This document shows positions 53,253 to 62,568 of a stretch of DNA of 64,000 bases, piece by piece. Below the pieces are notes generated by a model. It was not told the DNA's origin. It made no database searches and saw only the letters and a list, made by a program, of their open reading frames with translations. Source of the stretch: Chitinophagales bacterium. GTDB lineage: Bacteria; Bacteroidota; Bacteroidia; Chitinophagales; UBA2359. The position numbers and the translations under genes were made by a program. The stretch is taken from positions 1 through 64,000 of the forward strand of contig JAHDFD010000002.1 of the NCBI GenBank assembly GCA_020628375.1, in the 5' to 3' direction. Numbering within the stretch: the stretch's first letter is position 1; each line of letters starts with the position of its first letter.

Positions 53253-53283
53253 AGCGGATTTTCCGCTAAAAGAGCTAATTTTG
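53253..53283 (+). promoter_or_regulatory. aceA promoter with overlapping palindromic operator
   Basis: Perfect palindrome AGCGGA-TTT-TCCGCT at 53253-53267, extended by TT..AA on each side, followed by the -7 element TAATTTTG (53276-53283), an exact fit to TAnnTTTG. The palindrome therefore covers the -33 region, the position of a repressor or class II activator site. I suspect a ScfR/RamB-like XRE regulator of acetate and fatty-acid use, by family knowledge only. Confidence 0.6.
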
Positions 53284-53395
53284 CATTATATTTGCTATTA
53301 TTGAATTAATTCTAAGAACATTCGTCAATAAGTGTTCTTAGGATAATTCAGTTTTAATGTCATTAAGAATAAATCAAATAATTAAAATTGAATTC

Positions 53396-54982
53396 ATGAA
53401 AAATTATAGATCCACAATTGAAGTAATTAGAAATTTAAAAGCAAAATACGGCGATAATTGGGATGGAATCAGTGCAGAAAATGCTGCAAGAATCCATATT
53501 CAAAACAGATTCAAAACAGGATTGGATATTGCTAAATATACTGCATCGATCATGCGAAAAGACATGGCTGAATATGATGCCGATTCTTCGAAATACACAC
53601 AATCTTTAGGTTGCTGGCATGGATTTGTAGCGCAACAAAAAATGATTGCAGTTAAAAAACAAACCGGAACAACCAAAAAGAAATACTTATACCTTTCTGG
53701 TTGGATGGTCGCTGCCTTACGATCAGAATTGGGTCCTTTACCCGATCAGTCTATGCACGAAAAAACTGCCGTTCCTAAACTAATTGAAGAAATATATACC
53801 TTTTTACGTCAGGCAGATGCTGTTGAGCTGAATGATTTATTCCGTCGTTTAGATGCTGGTGAAGATGTACAGGATGAGATCGATAATTTTGAAACACACG
53901 TTGTTCCAATAATAGCAGATATTGATGCCGGATTTGGAAATGAAGAAGCAACTTATTTATTAGCAAAGAAAATGATCGAAGCCGGAGCCTGTGCACTTCA
54001 AATCGAAAATCAGGTTTCAGATGCTAAGCAATGTGGTCATCAAGATGGTAAGGTTACCGTTCCACATGAAGATTTTATTGCTAAACTAAATGCTTTGCGT
54101 TACGCTTTTCTTGAATTAGGTGTTGATGAAGGTATTATTGTAGCAAGAACAGATTCAGAAGGAGCTGGTTTGACACAGAAACTACCCGTTTCTTTAGAGA
54201 AAGGAGATTTAGCCTCTAAATATCTGGCTTTTGTAGAAGCCGAAGAAATAAGCATTGAGGAGGCAAACGACGATGATGTTTTATTAAAAAGAGATGGAAA
54301 GTTAGTACGTCCGGTACGTATGCCAAACGGTTTATACAAATTTAAAGAAGGTTCAAACATAGATCGAGTAGTTTTAGATTGTGTAACCAGTTTACAAAAT
54401 GGTGCCGATTTACTTTGGATAGAAACACCAACGCCACATGTAGGACAAATAGCACACATGGTTAACCGTGTAAGAGAACAAGTTCCTGATGCGAAATTGG
54501 TTTATAATAATTCGCCTTCTTTCAATTGGACTATTAATTTCCGTCAGCAGGTTTATGACGCAATGCTTGAAGCAGGTGAAGATGTTTCTGCATATAATAG
54601 AGCTGCTTTAATGGATGTTAAATACGATGATACTGATTTATCAAAACGTGCAGATGAATTAATTCGTACTTTCCAGGTAGATGCCGCTCGTGATGCAGGT
54701 ATTTTCCACCACTTAATTACTTTACCAACTTACCATACAACTGCATTACACATGAATGACCTATCAGAAGGCTATTTTGGTGATATGGGTATGCTGGCTT
54801 ATGTAGCAGGTGTTCAACGTCAGGAAATAAGAAAAGGCGTATCATGTGTAAAACATCAGCGTATGTCTGGTTCTGATCTTGGTGATGATCATAAAACTTT
54901 CTTTGCAGGCGATAAAGCTTTAAAAGCAGGTGGAGAAAAAAATACCAGTAAACAATTCGATATGGTTTTAGAAACTGCTTAA
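53396..54982 (+). CDS. aceA: Isocitrate lyase, long form
   Basis: Glyoxylate-shunt enzyme that splits isocitrate into glyoxylate and succinate (528 aa). The ATG at 53396 is chosen because MKNYRSTIEVIRNLKAKYG is the natural start; an ATG 39 bp upstream adds unrelated residues. The active-site Cys lies in VSDAKQCGHQDGK (about residue 213), metal-binding Asp residues in IADIDAGFGNEEATYLL, and later blocks are WIETPTPHVGQIA and YNNSPSFNWT. It has the ~100-residue insertion of the long, eukaryote-like type rather than the 430-aa E. coli form. No malate synthase gene is beside it. Confidence 0.95.
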   Translation: MKNYRSTIEVIRNLKAKYGDNWDGISAENAARIHIQNRFKTGLDIAKYTASIMRKDMAEYDADSSKYTQSLGCWHGFVAQQKMIAVKKQTGTTKKKYLYLSGWMVAALRSELGPLPDQSMHEKTAVPKLIEEIYTFLRQADAVELNDLFRRLDAGEDVQDEIDNFETHVVPIIADIDAGFGNEEATYLLAKKMIEAGACALQIENQVSDAKQCGHQDGKVTVPHEDFIAKLNALRYAFLELGVDEGIIVARTDSEGAGLTQKLPVSLEKGDLASKYLAFVEAEEISIEEANDDDVLLKRDGKLVRPVRMPNGLYKFKEGSNIDRVVLDCVTSLQNGADLLWIETPTPHVGQIAHMVNRVREQVPDAKLVYNNSPSFNWTINFRQQVYDAMLEAGEDVSAYNRAALMDVKYDDTDLSKRADELIRTFQVDAARDAGIFHHLITLPTYHTTALHMNDLSEGYFGDMGMLAYVAGVQRQEIRKGVSCVKHQRMSGSDLGDDHKTFFAGDKALKAGGEKNTSKQFDMVLETA

Positions 54983-55041
54983 GTGCAAAGTTTCTTGAGT
55001 AATATATAGCTGCTGAATTTAATAATTCATTGCTAAAAATT

Positions 55042-55082
55042 AAACCGCCCAAACTAAATCTCACTGATAGTTTGGGCGGTTT
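55042..55082. terminator. Bidirectional terminator between aceA and LRR gene
   Basis: Perfect 15-bp stem AAACCGCCCAAACTA / TAGTTTGGGCGGTTT with an 11-nt loop. On the minus strand it is followed by AATTTTTAG. It separates convergent aceA and the LRR protein gene. Confidence 0.9.
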
Positions 55083-55124
55083 ATTAATTCTTAAGTCAAC
55101 CAATTTATTTTACTATTTTCTTCA

Positions 55125-58100
55125 TTAGGTGCTAATTAATAATTTGATCGAAGTTTGTTTGGTCGCTGTTTTAAATTTCAGGATGTAAATTCCTTCTATT
55201 AAATTGGTAGTATTAAATGAATGTCGATTTATACCAGATTTGTTATTCTGAAACTTTCCTTTTTTCATAAGCTTCCCTATTGAATTGTAAACTGCAAAGT
55301 CTATCGTTTCACCAGCATTGGTAAATACATCGAAAATTGCAGAATCTTTAACCGGATTCTGTAAAAGTTTTACAAAATCTGGCTCTTCTAACTGCTCGTT
55401 GAGAGAAGTATTGTCGATTATACCATTCAGACAATAGACAAAATCACAATCATCTTTTATTTCCTGAATAGAATTACAATTTTCAGCATTATTAGAAACA
55501 TTTACATTCCCTTCTGTAATTTCTATTAAACAAAGAATCTGACAGCATGGTGATAAAACATCATTATTCTTCACAGTTAGATTTTCACCAATATATCCAA
55601 GTTGACTTAAGCCATCTAAATTTTCTAATTCATAATTATATCGAATGTTCAAATATTCATAGATAGAAGTTAGTGTTGATAAACCATCTAAGTTTTTTAA
55701 TACAAAATTACTTTCAATATCGAGGTAATCGCCAATCGTTTCAAGATTCGATAAGCCATCTACATTCTCCAGTTCATGGTTTTGTTTTAATTCAAATTCA
55801 TGCCCCACAGAGCTTAAATTTGATAAGCCATCCAGATTTTTCAATGCCTGATTGTTATTAATTATAAGTGACCAATTAACAGTACTCAAATTCGACAAGC
55901 CATCTAAGTTTAACAATGAATTATTATCTATTATCGTAAGATATCTGCCTATTGAAGTGATATTAGAAAGTCCATTCAAATTGGTTAAACTATTATTATT
56001 ATCAATTAATATAAAATCTTCTATTTCAGTAATATTCAACAAGCCATCTAAACTTACCAAAGCATCATTATCCTCTATAATTATATGTCTCCCTACTGAT
56101 GAGCTATTGAAAGACGCATATTCGCCTAAAGCAGTTATTTGAGACAAGCCATCTATGTTTTCTAATGAGGAATTATCTTCGAGTTGTAAACTCCCCCCTA
56201 TTGTTGTCAAGTTAGATAAGGCATCTAAGTTCTCCAAATCGTCATTATAACGAAAACTCAAAGTTCCATAAACAAGATTCAGGTTGTTTAACCCTTCAAG
56301 ATTTGCCAATTTGTCATTATTCCAGATAAACAAAGAACCGCCAACGGTCTCCAAGTTAGTAATACCATGCAAATTTTCCAGTAAAGGATTATCCTTTATC
56401 TCCAAATAATCATCAACATTCACCAAGCTCTCCAGGCCGTCAATATTTTCTAATTCCTGATTATTCGTAATATTCAAATCACCTCCAACATTTGTTAAAG
56501 CATTTAAACCAATAAGATTCTTAATATTAGAATTTGTAAGAATAACTAAAGAACCTCCAACATTTACAAGGTTTGATAAACCATTTATGTGCTGAAGATT
56601 AAAATTCGTGGAAATACTGAATAGATTACCAACACTAGTTAAATTAGAAAGTCCATCAATATTTAATAATTGATTGTTGTAAAAAATGACCAGATCTTCA
56701 CCAACTTCAGTCAAGTTTGACAGCCCATCTAAATTTTGCAGATCATCATTTAATTTAATTTCTAAATCTTTCACAACAGAAGTTAATCCAGTCAATCCAT
56801 CCACGTTAATTAAATCGTCATTTTCAAGAATCGTTATACTCTCCCCTACTGAGTTCAGGTTAGTAAGACCGTCAATATTTAATAAATTTTCATTGAACTC
56901 AATAACAACATCTGAGCTGACCGAAGTTAAATTTGACAAGCCGTTTATATTTTGAAGTGCGAAATTATTTGTAATAAACAGATCTCTCCCTATTGAACTA
57001 ATTGCTGAAAGCCCATCTATATTTAACAATGAGTTATTATAGCTAATATTCACATCCCGAAAAGTAGAGTTTAACGCATACAAGCCATTTATTACTTCTA
57101 AAGCTTCATTTTGATTGATGGACAAACTATGCCCTATCCATGTAAGACTTGTTAGACCATTTACACTATGTAATTCATTATTACCTGCAATTGTTAATGC
57201 CCCACCAACATTAATAAGATTTGTTGCCCCATCGATGCTCAATAAGGCTTCGTTGCTCAATATGGTAAAATTGTCCCCTACAAAAGTTAAACTCGATAGA
57301 CCATTGATATTTGAGAGTTCATTGTTCTGGCTTATAATAAATTCATCTCCAACAGTATTGAGATTGTCTAAACCGTTTATATTTTGAAGCGAACTATTAC
57401 CTTTAATTGTAAAACCATAATCAATAGTGTTCAATCCTTGCAAACCATCTAAATCAGATAAGCTGCTATTGAATTGAATGTTTGCTACTACAAATGAAGT
57501 TATATTTGATAAAGCGTCTATATTCTCTAAGAGCGAGTTCGATTCTACATATAAAACACCATTTACATTATTAAGACCAGAAAGACCATCAATATTCGAG
57601 AGATTATTATTGGAAACAATACGTAAGTTACCATCAATAGAATTAATATTTTCTAAACCATTTATATTCTCAAGGTTTTCATTACTTTCTATTCTTACAG
57701 CGCCTATTTCAGCATTCAACATCGACAAGCCCTCTACATTTTCAAGAGCTGTTTTATACAACTCTATACCTCCACCAAGGTAAGAAAGGTTAGCCAGACC
57801 ATCTAAATTCAACAATGACTCATTAAGAATAACTTTCAAATCCCCACCAACATACGTAATGTTGGATAAGTCATCAATATCGGTTAATTCATCGTGATAA
57901 CTGATACTTAAATCTCCTTCAACAGAAGTAATATTTGATAAACCACTTAAATCGTTAATTCCCCAATAAGGTGTACTCTGAGAACCTATACTCAGAGAGC
58001 CACTAATTTCTGTACAATTTGGATAGTCTTGTATAAATTGATCTATTTGTTCCTGACTATAAAACTCAATATCTCCTGTTGGACATTGTGCATTTAATGC

Positions 58101-58157
58101 AGAAAAATTGAATAACAGAAAGAAAATAAGGATTGAATGTAGTCTTTTATGTTTCAT
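55125..58157 (-). CDS. Giant leucine-rich-repeat surface protein with T9SS type A sorting domain
   Basis: Exported protein of 1010 aa. Signal peptide 1-23 (FSALNAQ). Around thirty 23-residue repeats (LSNLTSVGGDLVI..NNxxLxNIDG) cover about 60-850; they resemble receptor L-domain/LRR solenoids of insulin-receptor type. A Cys-bearing capping module follows (SPCCQILCLIEITEGNVNVS). The sorting domain is at the end: LLQNPVKDSAIFDVFTNAGE...GIYILKFKTATK. Likely a ligand-binding solenoid at the cell surface. A 157-bp inverted-repeat element (58159-58315) lies 1 bp upstream of the start codon. Confidence 0.9.
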   Translation of the reverse strand: MKHKRLHSILIFFLLFNFSALNAQCPTGDIEFYSQEQIDQFIQDYPNCTEISGSLSIGSQSTPYWGINDLSGLSNITSVEGDLSISYHDELTDIDDLSNITYVGGDLKVILNESLLNLDGLANLSYLGGGIELYKTALENVEGLSMLNAEIGAVRIESNENLENINGLENINSIDGNLRIVSNNNLSNIDGLSGLNNVNGVLYVESNSLLENIDALSNITSFVVANIQFNSSLSDLDGLQGLNTIDYGFTIKGNSSLQNINGLDNLNTVGDEFIISQNNELSNINGLSSLTFVGDNFTILSNEALLSIDGATNLINVGGALTIAGNNELHSVNGLTSLTWIGHSLSINQNEALEVINGLYALNSTFRDVNISYNNSLLNIDGLSAISSIGRDLFITNNFALQNINGLSNLTSVSSDVVIEFNENLLNIDGLTNLNSVGESITILENDDLINVDGLTGLTSVVKDLEIKLNDDLQNLDGLSNLTEVGEDLVIFYNNQLLNIDGLSNLTSVGNLFSISTNFNLQHINGLSNLVNVGGSLVILTNSNIKNLIGLNALTNVGGDLNITNNQELENIDGLESLVNVDDYLEIKDNPLLENLHGITNLETVGGSLFIWNNDKLANLEGLNNLNLVYGTLSFRYNDDLENLDALSNLTTIGGSLQLEDNSSLENIDGLSQITALGEYASFNSSSVGRHIIIEDNDALVSLDGLLNITEIEDFILIDNNNSLTNLNGLSNITSIGRYLTIIDNNSLLNLDGLSNLSTVNWSLIINNNQALKNLDGLSNLSSVGHEFELKQNHELENVDGLSNLETIGDYLDIESNFVLKNLDGLSTLTSIYEYLNIRYNYELENLDGLSQLGYIGENLTVKNNDVLSPCCQILCLIEITEGNVNVSNNAENCNSIQEIKDDCDFVYCLNGIIDNTSLNEQLEEPDFVKLLQNPVKDSAIFDVFTNAGETIDFAVYNSIGKLMKKGKFQNNKSGINRHSFNTTNLIEGIYILKFKTATKQTSIKLLIST

Positions 58158-58158
58158 T

Positions 58159-58315
58159 AAGAGTATGTTTAAAAACTATTTTAGATTGAAAATTAATAGT
58201 TAGTGGTTCTGAATAAGAAAAATAATGTGCGATTAACGAGTTAAATAAATACGATTTTTCAACGTCAGGTTCATAAAAAATTGATTTTCAGCTTATAAAA
58301 CATAAACATACTCTT
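58159..58315. repeat. Element C: 157-bp inverted-repeat element directly upstream of LRR gene
   Basis: Ends AAGAGTATGTTT (58159-58170) and AAACATACTCTT (58304-58315) are perfect 12-bp inverted repeats, with weaker matching over about 37 bp inward. It begins one base after the ATG of the LRR gene, so the gene's 5' UTR and ribosome site must lie inside the element. MITE-like; only one copy in the window. Confidence 0.7.
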
Positions 58316-58346
58316 AGAATTAATTAAAAGACAAATAAATGAATTA

Positions 58347-59474
58347 TTAAATTTCAGGAAATATAAGTTCCTGTTCGAGGGTAGAACGTTGAATCAATTT
58401 TTCCAGAACAAGCTTTTTTTTATTAATAACTTCTTTTAATGTTTTTAATTCATTACCAAAAACTCGATGTCCTAATATATTTGTTACATGCTCTATCTGA
58501 GGAAGTAGCACATTTAATGAATCGATATCACCGTTGGCTATAAGTTGAGCATTTTTGATGTAGAACTGATAAAAGTTTCCAAAATCACGGATATTACGTA
58601 AATATTTAAGATGATTCATTATAGTTTCAAAAACGATGATCGATTCATTGTTTTTGTTTAAAGGGAAGAAGTCATCTAAAATATCTTTAGCCGCTTTATT
58701 TTTATTTAGTTCCAACAAGAATCTAGCCTTGTATAAACGTGCAATTTTATATAGTTTGAAATCTATTTTGTCAATCCCTTTTTGTTTTAACTTTAATAAA
58801 CATTGGTCAATCTCATCTATTGCTTTGTTTGTTTGATCTTGTCTGAATAAGCATAAGGCTTTATTGAGCCAAACTACTGTTCGATCGGCATTATTTTCGA
58901 CCTTATCCAATATTTTCAAGGCATGGTCGTAACTTCTTAATGCTTTATCGATATAACCAAATTCCTGAAAAATCACTCCAATATTAAAAACAGCAGAATA
59001 CAATTCTATATTCAACTTTTCCTTGTCATCTGAATCATTTATCAGCTTTATCATTTCGATCATATAATTGAAAGCTGAATCATAATCCCCACGATTTTTA
59101 TAGGCTACAAATAAGCCTGTCAAAGCATAAATTTGTATGTAAATATCATTAGGATAAGTACTCTTATATCGCTTACAAACATCTATCAGATTATTGATTT
59201 TTCCTAATCCATAAAAACATTCAAGGTATATTTTAACTGCGTGTCTCTTGTACTTTGATTCATCACCTGTAAAAAAACCACTCTGAACTTCTGTGTAATT
59301 CAAAAACTTAACAACTTCTTTATAATAGCCCTGATTAATAAGTTTTTTACAAAGTATCCAAAAGTTATCTGGGTCTTTAAATTGAGCTACAGCTTCATCT
59401 ATTTTGGCGAGGTTATGGATATGATCAGGTGTTTTTTCAATAAATAGTTCTATGAGTTCATCATTAATATCCAT
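58347..59474 (-). CDS. TPR-repeat protein of unknown function
   Basis: Cytoplasmic protein of 375 aa from the ATG at 59474 (MDINDELIELFIEKTPDHIH); the frame extends upstream to 59630, but that stretch is hydrophobic, AT-rich and overlaps the start of the opposite gene. TPR motifs are plain: YNYMIEMIKLINDSDD, LYSAVFNIGVIFQEFGYIDK, KALRSYDHALKILDKVENNA, WLNKALCLFRQDQTNKAIDE. No enzymatic domain. It faces the copper-type cluster divergently, about 140 bp away. Confidence 0.75.
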   Translation of the reverse strand: MDINDELIELFIEKTPDHIHNLAKIDEAVAQFKDPDNFWILCKKLINQGYYKEVVKFLNYTEVQSGFFTGDESKYKRHAVKIYLECFYGLGKINNLIDVCKRYKSTYPNDIYIQIYALTGLFVAYKNRGDYDSAFNYMIEMIKLINDSDDKEKLNIELYSAVFNIGVIFQEFGYIDKALRSYDHALKILDKVENNADRTVVWLNKALCLFRQDQTNKAIDEIDQCLLKLKQKGIDKIDFKLYKIARLYKARFLLELNKNKAAKDILDDFFPLNKNNESIIVFETIMNHLKYLRNIRDFGNFYQFYIKNAQLIANGDIDSLNVLLPQIEHVTNILGHRVFGNELKTLKEVINKKKLVLEKLIQRSTLEQELIFPEI

Positions 59475-59611
59475 AAGAAGTTTACTAAAGTTAGAGGTCA
59501 AAGTTAGATATAAAACACCAGAAATTGAGTAACTATCTTTAAAGTAAAAAATCAAATTATCTTTTGAGTTTTTAAAACTGAATATCAAAAAAACACTATC
59601 TTTGAATAACA

Positions 59612-60076
59612 GTGAGCGAAATAAGAACATATAAATGTGCTAAATTATTGACGCTTTTTTTAGCGTTATGGATACTTATACTTTCCAGTAATGTAAGTGT
59701 TAATTTACATTTTTGCCAGAATTCTGTAAAAAGCTTTTCATTTGTTGGTGATGCTCCGAATTGCCATGAAATAATGGCTAAGAAAACTTCTTGTTCTGCT
59801 AAAAAAGCTTGTAAGAAAACGTGCTCTGCGCCTTCTTCTAACCTTAACAAACCTTGCTGTACTAATAAAGATGTACAATTTGAATTAGATGCCGATCTAC
59901 CTCATTTTGAAATTTCAGATATTGGTTTCTCAGTAGATCAACATATCTTTATTGCTCCAATCATCGCCTATAACTTTAATTTTGTAAAACCTGTTGAAGC
60001 ACTTGTTTTTCAACATTATCGACCTCCTCCGCTGGTAAATGAACATATTGTTTTGTATCAGCAATTCCTTTGTTAG
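59612..60076 (+). CDS. HYC_CC_PP family protein
   Basis: Small exported protein of 154 aa of the family defined by H-x-C, CC and PP motifs: NLHFCQ (the H-C pair), KPCCTNKDVQ (the CC pair) and YRPPP (the PP pair). A signal segment (residues 10-29) precedes them. The mature N-terminal half is rich in Cys/Lys (KKTSCSAKKACKKTCS). These proteins in Bacteroidota are found beside metal or TonB-dependent transport genes; function unknown, metal binding is suspected from the Cys. GTG start at 59612 assumed; it opens a six-gene same-strand cluster. Confidence 0.82.
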   Translation: MSEIRTYKCAKLLTLFLALWILILSSNVSVNLHFCQNSVKSFSFVGDAPNCHEIMAKKTSCSAKKACKKTCSAPSSNLNKPCCTNKDVQFELDADLPHFEISDIGFSVDQHIFIAPIIAYNFNFVKPVEALVFQHYRPPPLVNEHIVLYQQFLC

Positions 60077-60173
60077 ATTTTAGATTTTTAGACTATCAGA
60101 AGTTGAGAATATGAGATTGGTATGCAATTTTTTCTCATTTCTACCTAATCTATTTGTTGAAAAAATCTAAAAA

Positions 60174-60962
60174 ATGAAAATAAAATTATTGGTTCTTTGG
60201 TGCATTTTAATGGGCTGTTTTACACAGTTCATCAGCGCACAAGGTCCGCCTATAACATCCGACAAACCCATTATGTTAGCTCAGGGAAATGTAATTATCA
60301 AAACCCTGACCGAACATCGTTCAACCGACATTGGTTCATTTACGAAGGCGCCATTGATGATTCACTATATTGTACATCCCAAGATATTGTTAGGGGTTCA
60401 TTTGCCTTTTGTAAATCATCGATTCAAGAATGAAAACAGTCGATTCAAAAATGGAATCCATATTGGTGATATTGAACTATTAGCAAAATATCAGTTCTAT
60501 AGAAAAGATGAAATGGCAAAAACGCTAAGAATGGTTATTAAAACTGTTCAAACCTTACCTACTGGTAAAGCCTATGGAATTGAAGGTATAAGTACGAATG
60601 CCTATCAAAGTTACCTAAGTTGGCTCACTGGATATGAAACCATTAAATATGGTATATCAAATGAACTGGGCATTAGGATTTCACCAGATAATAATTTCAA
60701 TGAAATGGTTTATAAATTCGGATTCGGGCTTCCCTTACTAAAGCCCGTCTATCCGGTTAAACAATTGAATCTATATTTTGAGTACAATAATACTTATATG
60801 TTTGAACATCGTGCATTTCAGATGTTATACGCACAGGGAGTTCAATATGCGATAAAACAACTGACATTAGAAACAGCAATTCAACTTCCTTTAGTTCAAA
60901 CAGCCAATATACCTCTTCCGCGAAAATGGAGTTGGATTATTGGAACCAGATATGTTTTCTAA
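60174..60962 (+). CDS. Outer-membrane beta-barrel transporter-like protein
   Basis: Protein of 262 aa: signal peptide 1-22 (FISAQ), then alternating amphipathic strands (YIVHPKILLGVHLPFVNHRF, ELLAKYQFYRKDEMAKTLRM, TLETAIQLPLVQT) and a terminal aromatic residue (GTRYVF), a hallmark of outer-membrane barrels recognised by Bam. It resembles the phenol-degradation MetA-like or transporter families. Gap of 97 bp after the HYC_CC_PP gene. It may move metal or a chelate across the outer membrane, inferred from context. Confidence 0.7.
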   Translation: MKIKLLVLWCILMGCFTQFISAQGPPITSDKPIMLAQGNVIIKTLTEHRSTDIGSFTKAPLMIHYIVHPKILLGVHLPFVNHRFKNENSRFKNGIHIGDIELLAKYQFYRKDEMAKTLRMVIKTVQTLPTGKAYGIEGISTNAYQSYLSWLTGYETIKYGISNELGIRISPDNNFNEMVYKFGFGLPLLKPVYPVKQLNLYFEYNNTYMFEHRAFQMLYAQGVQYAIKQLTLETAIQLPLVQTANIPLPRKWSWIIGTRYVF

Positions 60963-61034
60963 AATTGAAAATTGTTCCTGAATCTAACTTTTATGCAAGC
61001 GCATAGTCTTATTAATAACACTAAAAATTAAAGT

Positions 61035-61709
61035 ATGAAAAATTTAATAATAATTTTATTCGTTACAGTCTTTTCATATACAGGTTTATATGCACAAGAA
61101 ACTAACGATACAGATCAAACTGAAATAACAGATAAGAAATCTGGAAAAGATGAGTATTCCATACAAGTAGATGGATTAGGCTGTCCATTTTGTGCCTATG
61201 GACTTGAAAAGAAATTCAAAGATTTTAAAGGCATTAAAAATGTCAATATAGAAATGGAGACTGGTATGTTCACGTTTACTTACCCTGCTGATAAAGCTTT
61301 ATCAGTTGAGGTCGTTGAAAATAAAGTTGAAGAAGCTGGTTATACGGCTGTCAACACAACGATCGTCCGTTCAGATGGAAGTGTAGAAAAGAACACTGCG
61401 GTAGTATCGTTGTTGGCTGAGGATGCTGAAGGCGCAGTAATCAGTAAAGCAATTCAAGTATGGGGAAATTGCGGAATGTGTGAAGCGAGGATTGAAAAAA
61501 CAAGTAAAGAAATAGAAGGAGTTATTTCTGCAGACTGGGACAAAAACACCAAAATCTTAATGCTTGAATATGATAGTGAACAAACCGACTCTTCCGTGAT
61601 TGAAGCGGCTATTGCTAAATCTGGTCACGATACTGAAAATGCAAAAGCTGATGAAAGTAACTATAACAATTTACCTGCATGCTGTTTGTATGAGCGCAAA
61701 CAAGAATAG
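61035..61709 (+). CDS. Exported protein with two HMA metal-binding domains
   Basis: Protein of 224 aa: signal peptide 1-20 (TGLYAQ), then two heavy-metal-associated domains. The first has GLGCPFCAYGLEKKFKDF (Cys-x-x-Cys, residues about 51-68); the second has WGNCGMCEARIEKTSKEIEG (about 140-160). A third Cys pair closes the protein (LPACCLYER). CxxC HMA domains bind Cu(I) or similar soft metals and usually pass them to transporters. It lies 72 bp after the barrel gene. Confidence 0.9.
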   Translation: MKNLIIILFVTVFSYTGLYAQETNDTDQTEITDKKSGKDEYSIQVDGLGCPFCAYGLEKKFKDFKGIKNVNIEMETGMFTFTYPADKALSVEVVENKVEEAGYTAVNTTIVRSDGSVEKNTAVVSLLAEDAEGAVISKAIQVWGNCGMCEARIEKTSKEIEGVISADWDKNTKILMLEYDSEQTDSSVIEAAIAKSGHDTENAKADESNYNNLPACCLYERKQE

Positions 61710-61732
61710 AAATAGTTTGTTAATATCAATGT

Positions 61733-62557
61733 ATGAAAAATACAATATATAGTTTTTCACTACTTATTTTTCTGTTTATCGTTGCTTGCGATGAACAGAA
61801 AGTAAGTAAGTGGCAAGAAGTTGAGAAAGTTGAGTTAGCTGAAAAAATTGCACCCATAGGTTTAGTATTCCAAAATGATCGATTATGGCTTGCTGATGGC
61901 GATAATAATCGCTTAGTAGAGGTTAACGAAAATAGTGGTGAGATCATTCAAAGCTTAGGAAATTTTGAAAGGCCGATGCATATTGCTTCCTTCAATAACA
62001 AGTTATTTATCCCTGAGTATGGAAATGATAAAATAACTATTTTAGAAAACACTTCAAGAGACTCGCTTGAGGTGGGTCTTGCTTTGGACGCACCTGCTGG
62101 TATTCATATTTCTGAATCGGGTGATATTGCAATAGCTGACTTTTATAATCATCAGATTCTACTTAAAAAGAATGATAAATGGATATCTGTTGGTAAGAAA
62201 GGAAAAGCAGATGGTGAATTTCATTATCCCACAGATGTTCAAATCATAAATAACAAACTTTTCGTTGCTGATGCTTATAATAATCAGGTACAGGTTTTTG
62301 ACCTTAAGGGCAATCATTTACAAACAATTGGAAAAGAAACAGGCTTGAATGCAGCAACGGGTATTTATGTTGATGATCACTCACTTTATGTTACAGACTT
62401 TGAAAATGACCGTGTTTTAATATTTGATCTTGAAGGGAAGCTTAAGCAAATCATCTCAGAAAATTTGGACAAACCTACTGACCTTATAATTCATAAGAAT
62501 CAACTTTATGTAATCAATTACAAAGGAAAATTTATTAATAAATACAAACTGCAATAA
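61733..62557 (+). CDS. NHL/six-bladed beta-propeller lipoprotein
   Basis: Protein of 274 aa: lipoprotein signal with LFIVAC (Cys18-19), then six NHL-type blades: LWLADGDNNRLVEVNENSGE, DIAIADFYNHQILLKKNDKW, LFVADAYNNQVQVFDLKGNH, LYVTDFENDRVLIFDLEGKL. NHL propellers commonly bind protein or peptide partners. It starts 23 bp after the HMA gene and 11 bp before the MbnP gene, so it belongs to the operon. Function in the cluster unknown. Confidence 0.87.
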   Translation: MKNTIYSFSLLIFLFIVACDEQKVSKWQEVEKVELAEKIAPIGLVFQNDRLWLADGDNNRLVEVNENSGEIIQSLGNFERPMHIASFNNKLFIPEYGNDKITILENTSRDSLEVGLALDAPAGIHISESGDIAIADFYNHQILLKKNDKWISVGKKGKADGEFHYPTDVQIINNKLFVADAYNNQVQVFDLKGNHLQTIGKETGLNAATGIYVDDHSLYVTDFENDRVLIFDLEGKLKQIISENLDKPTDLIIHKNQLYVINYKGKFINKYKLQ

Positions 62558-62568
62558 AATTTAAGAAA

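Noticed and set aside
55673-57783. Several 60-100-aa plus-strand frames in the LRR gene
   Set aside because: They are antisense shadows of the regular 23-residue repeat, sharing its period.
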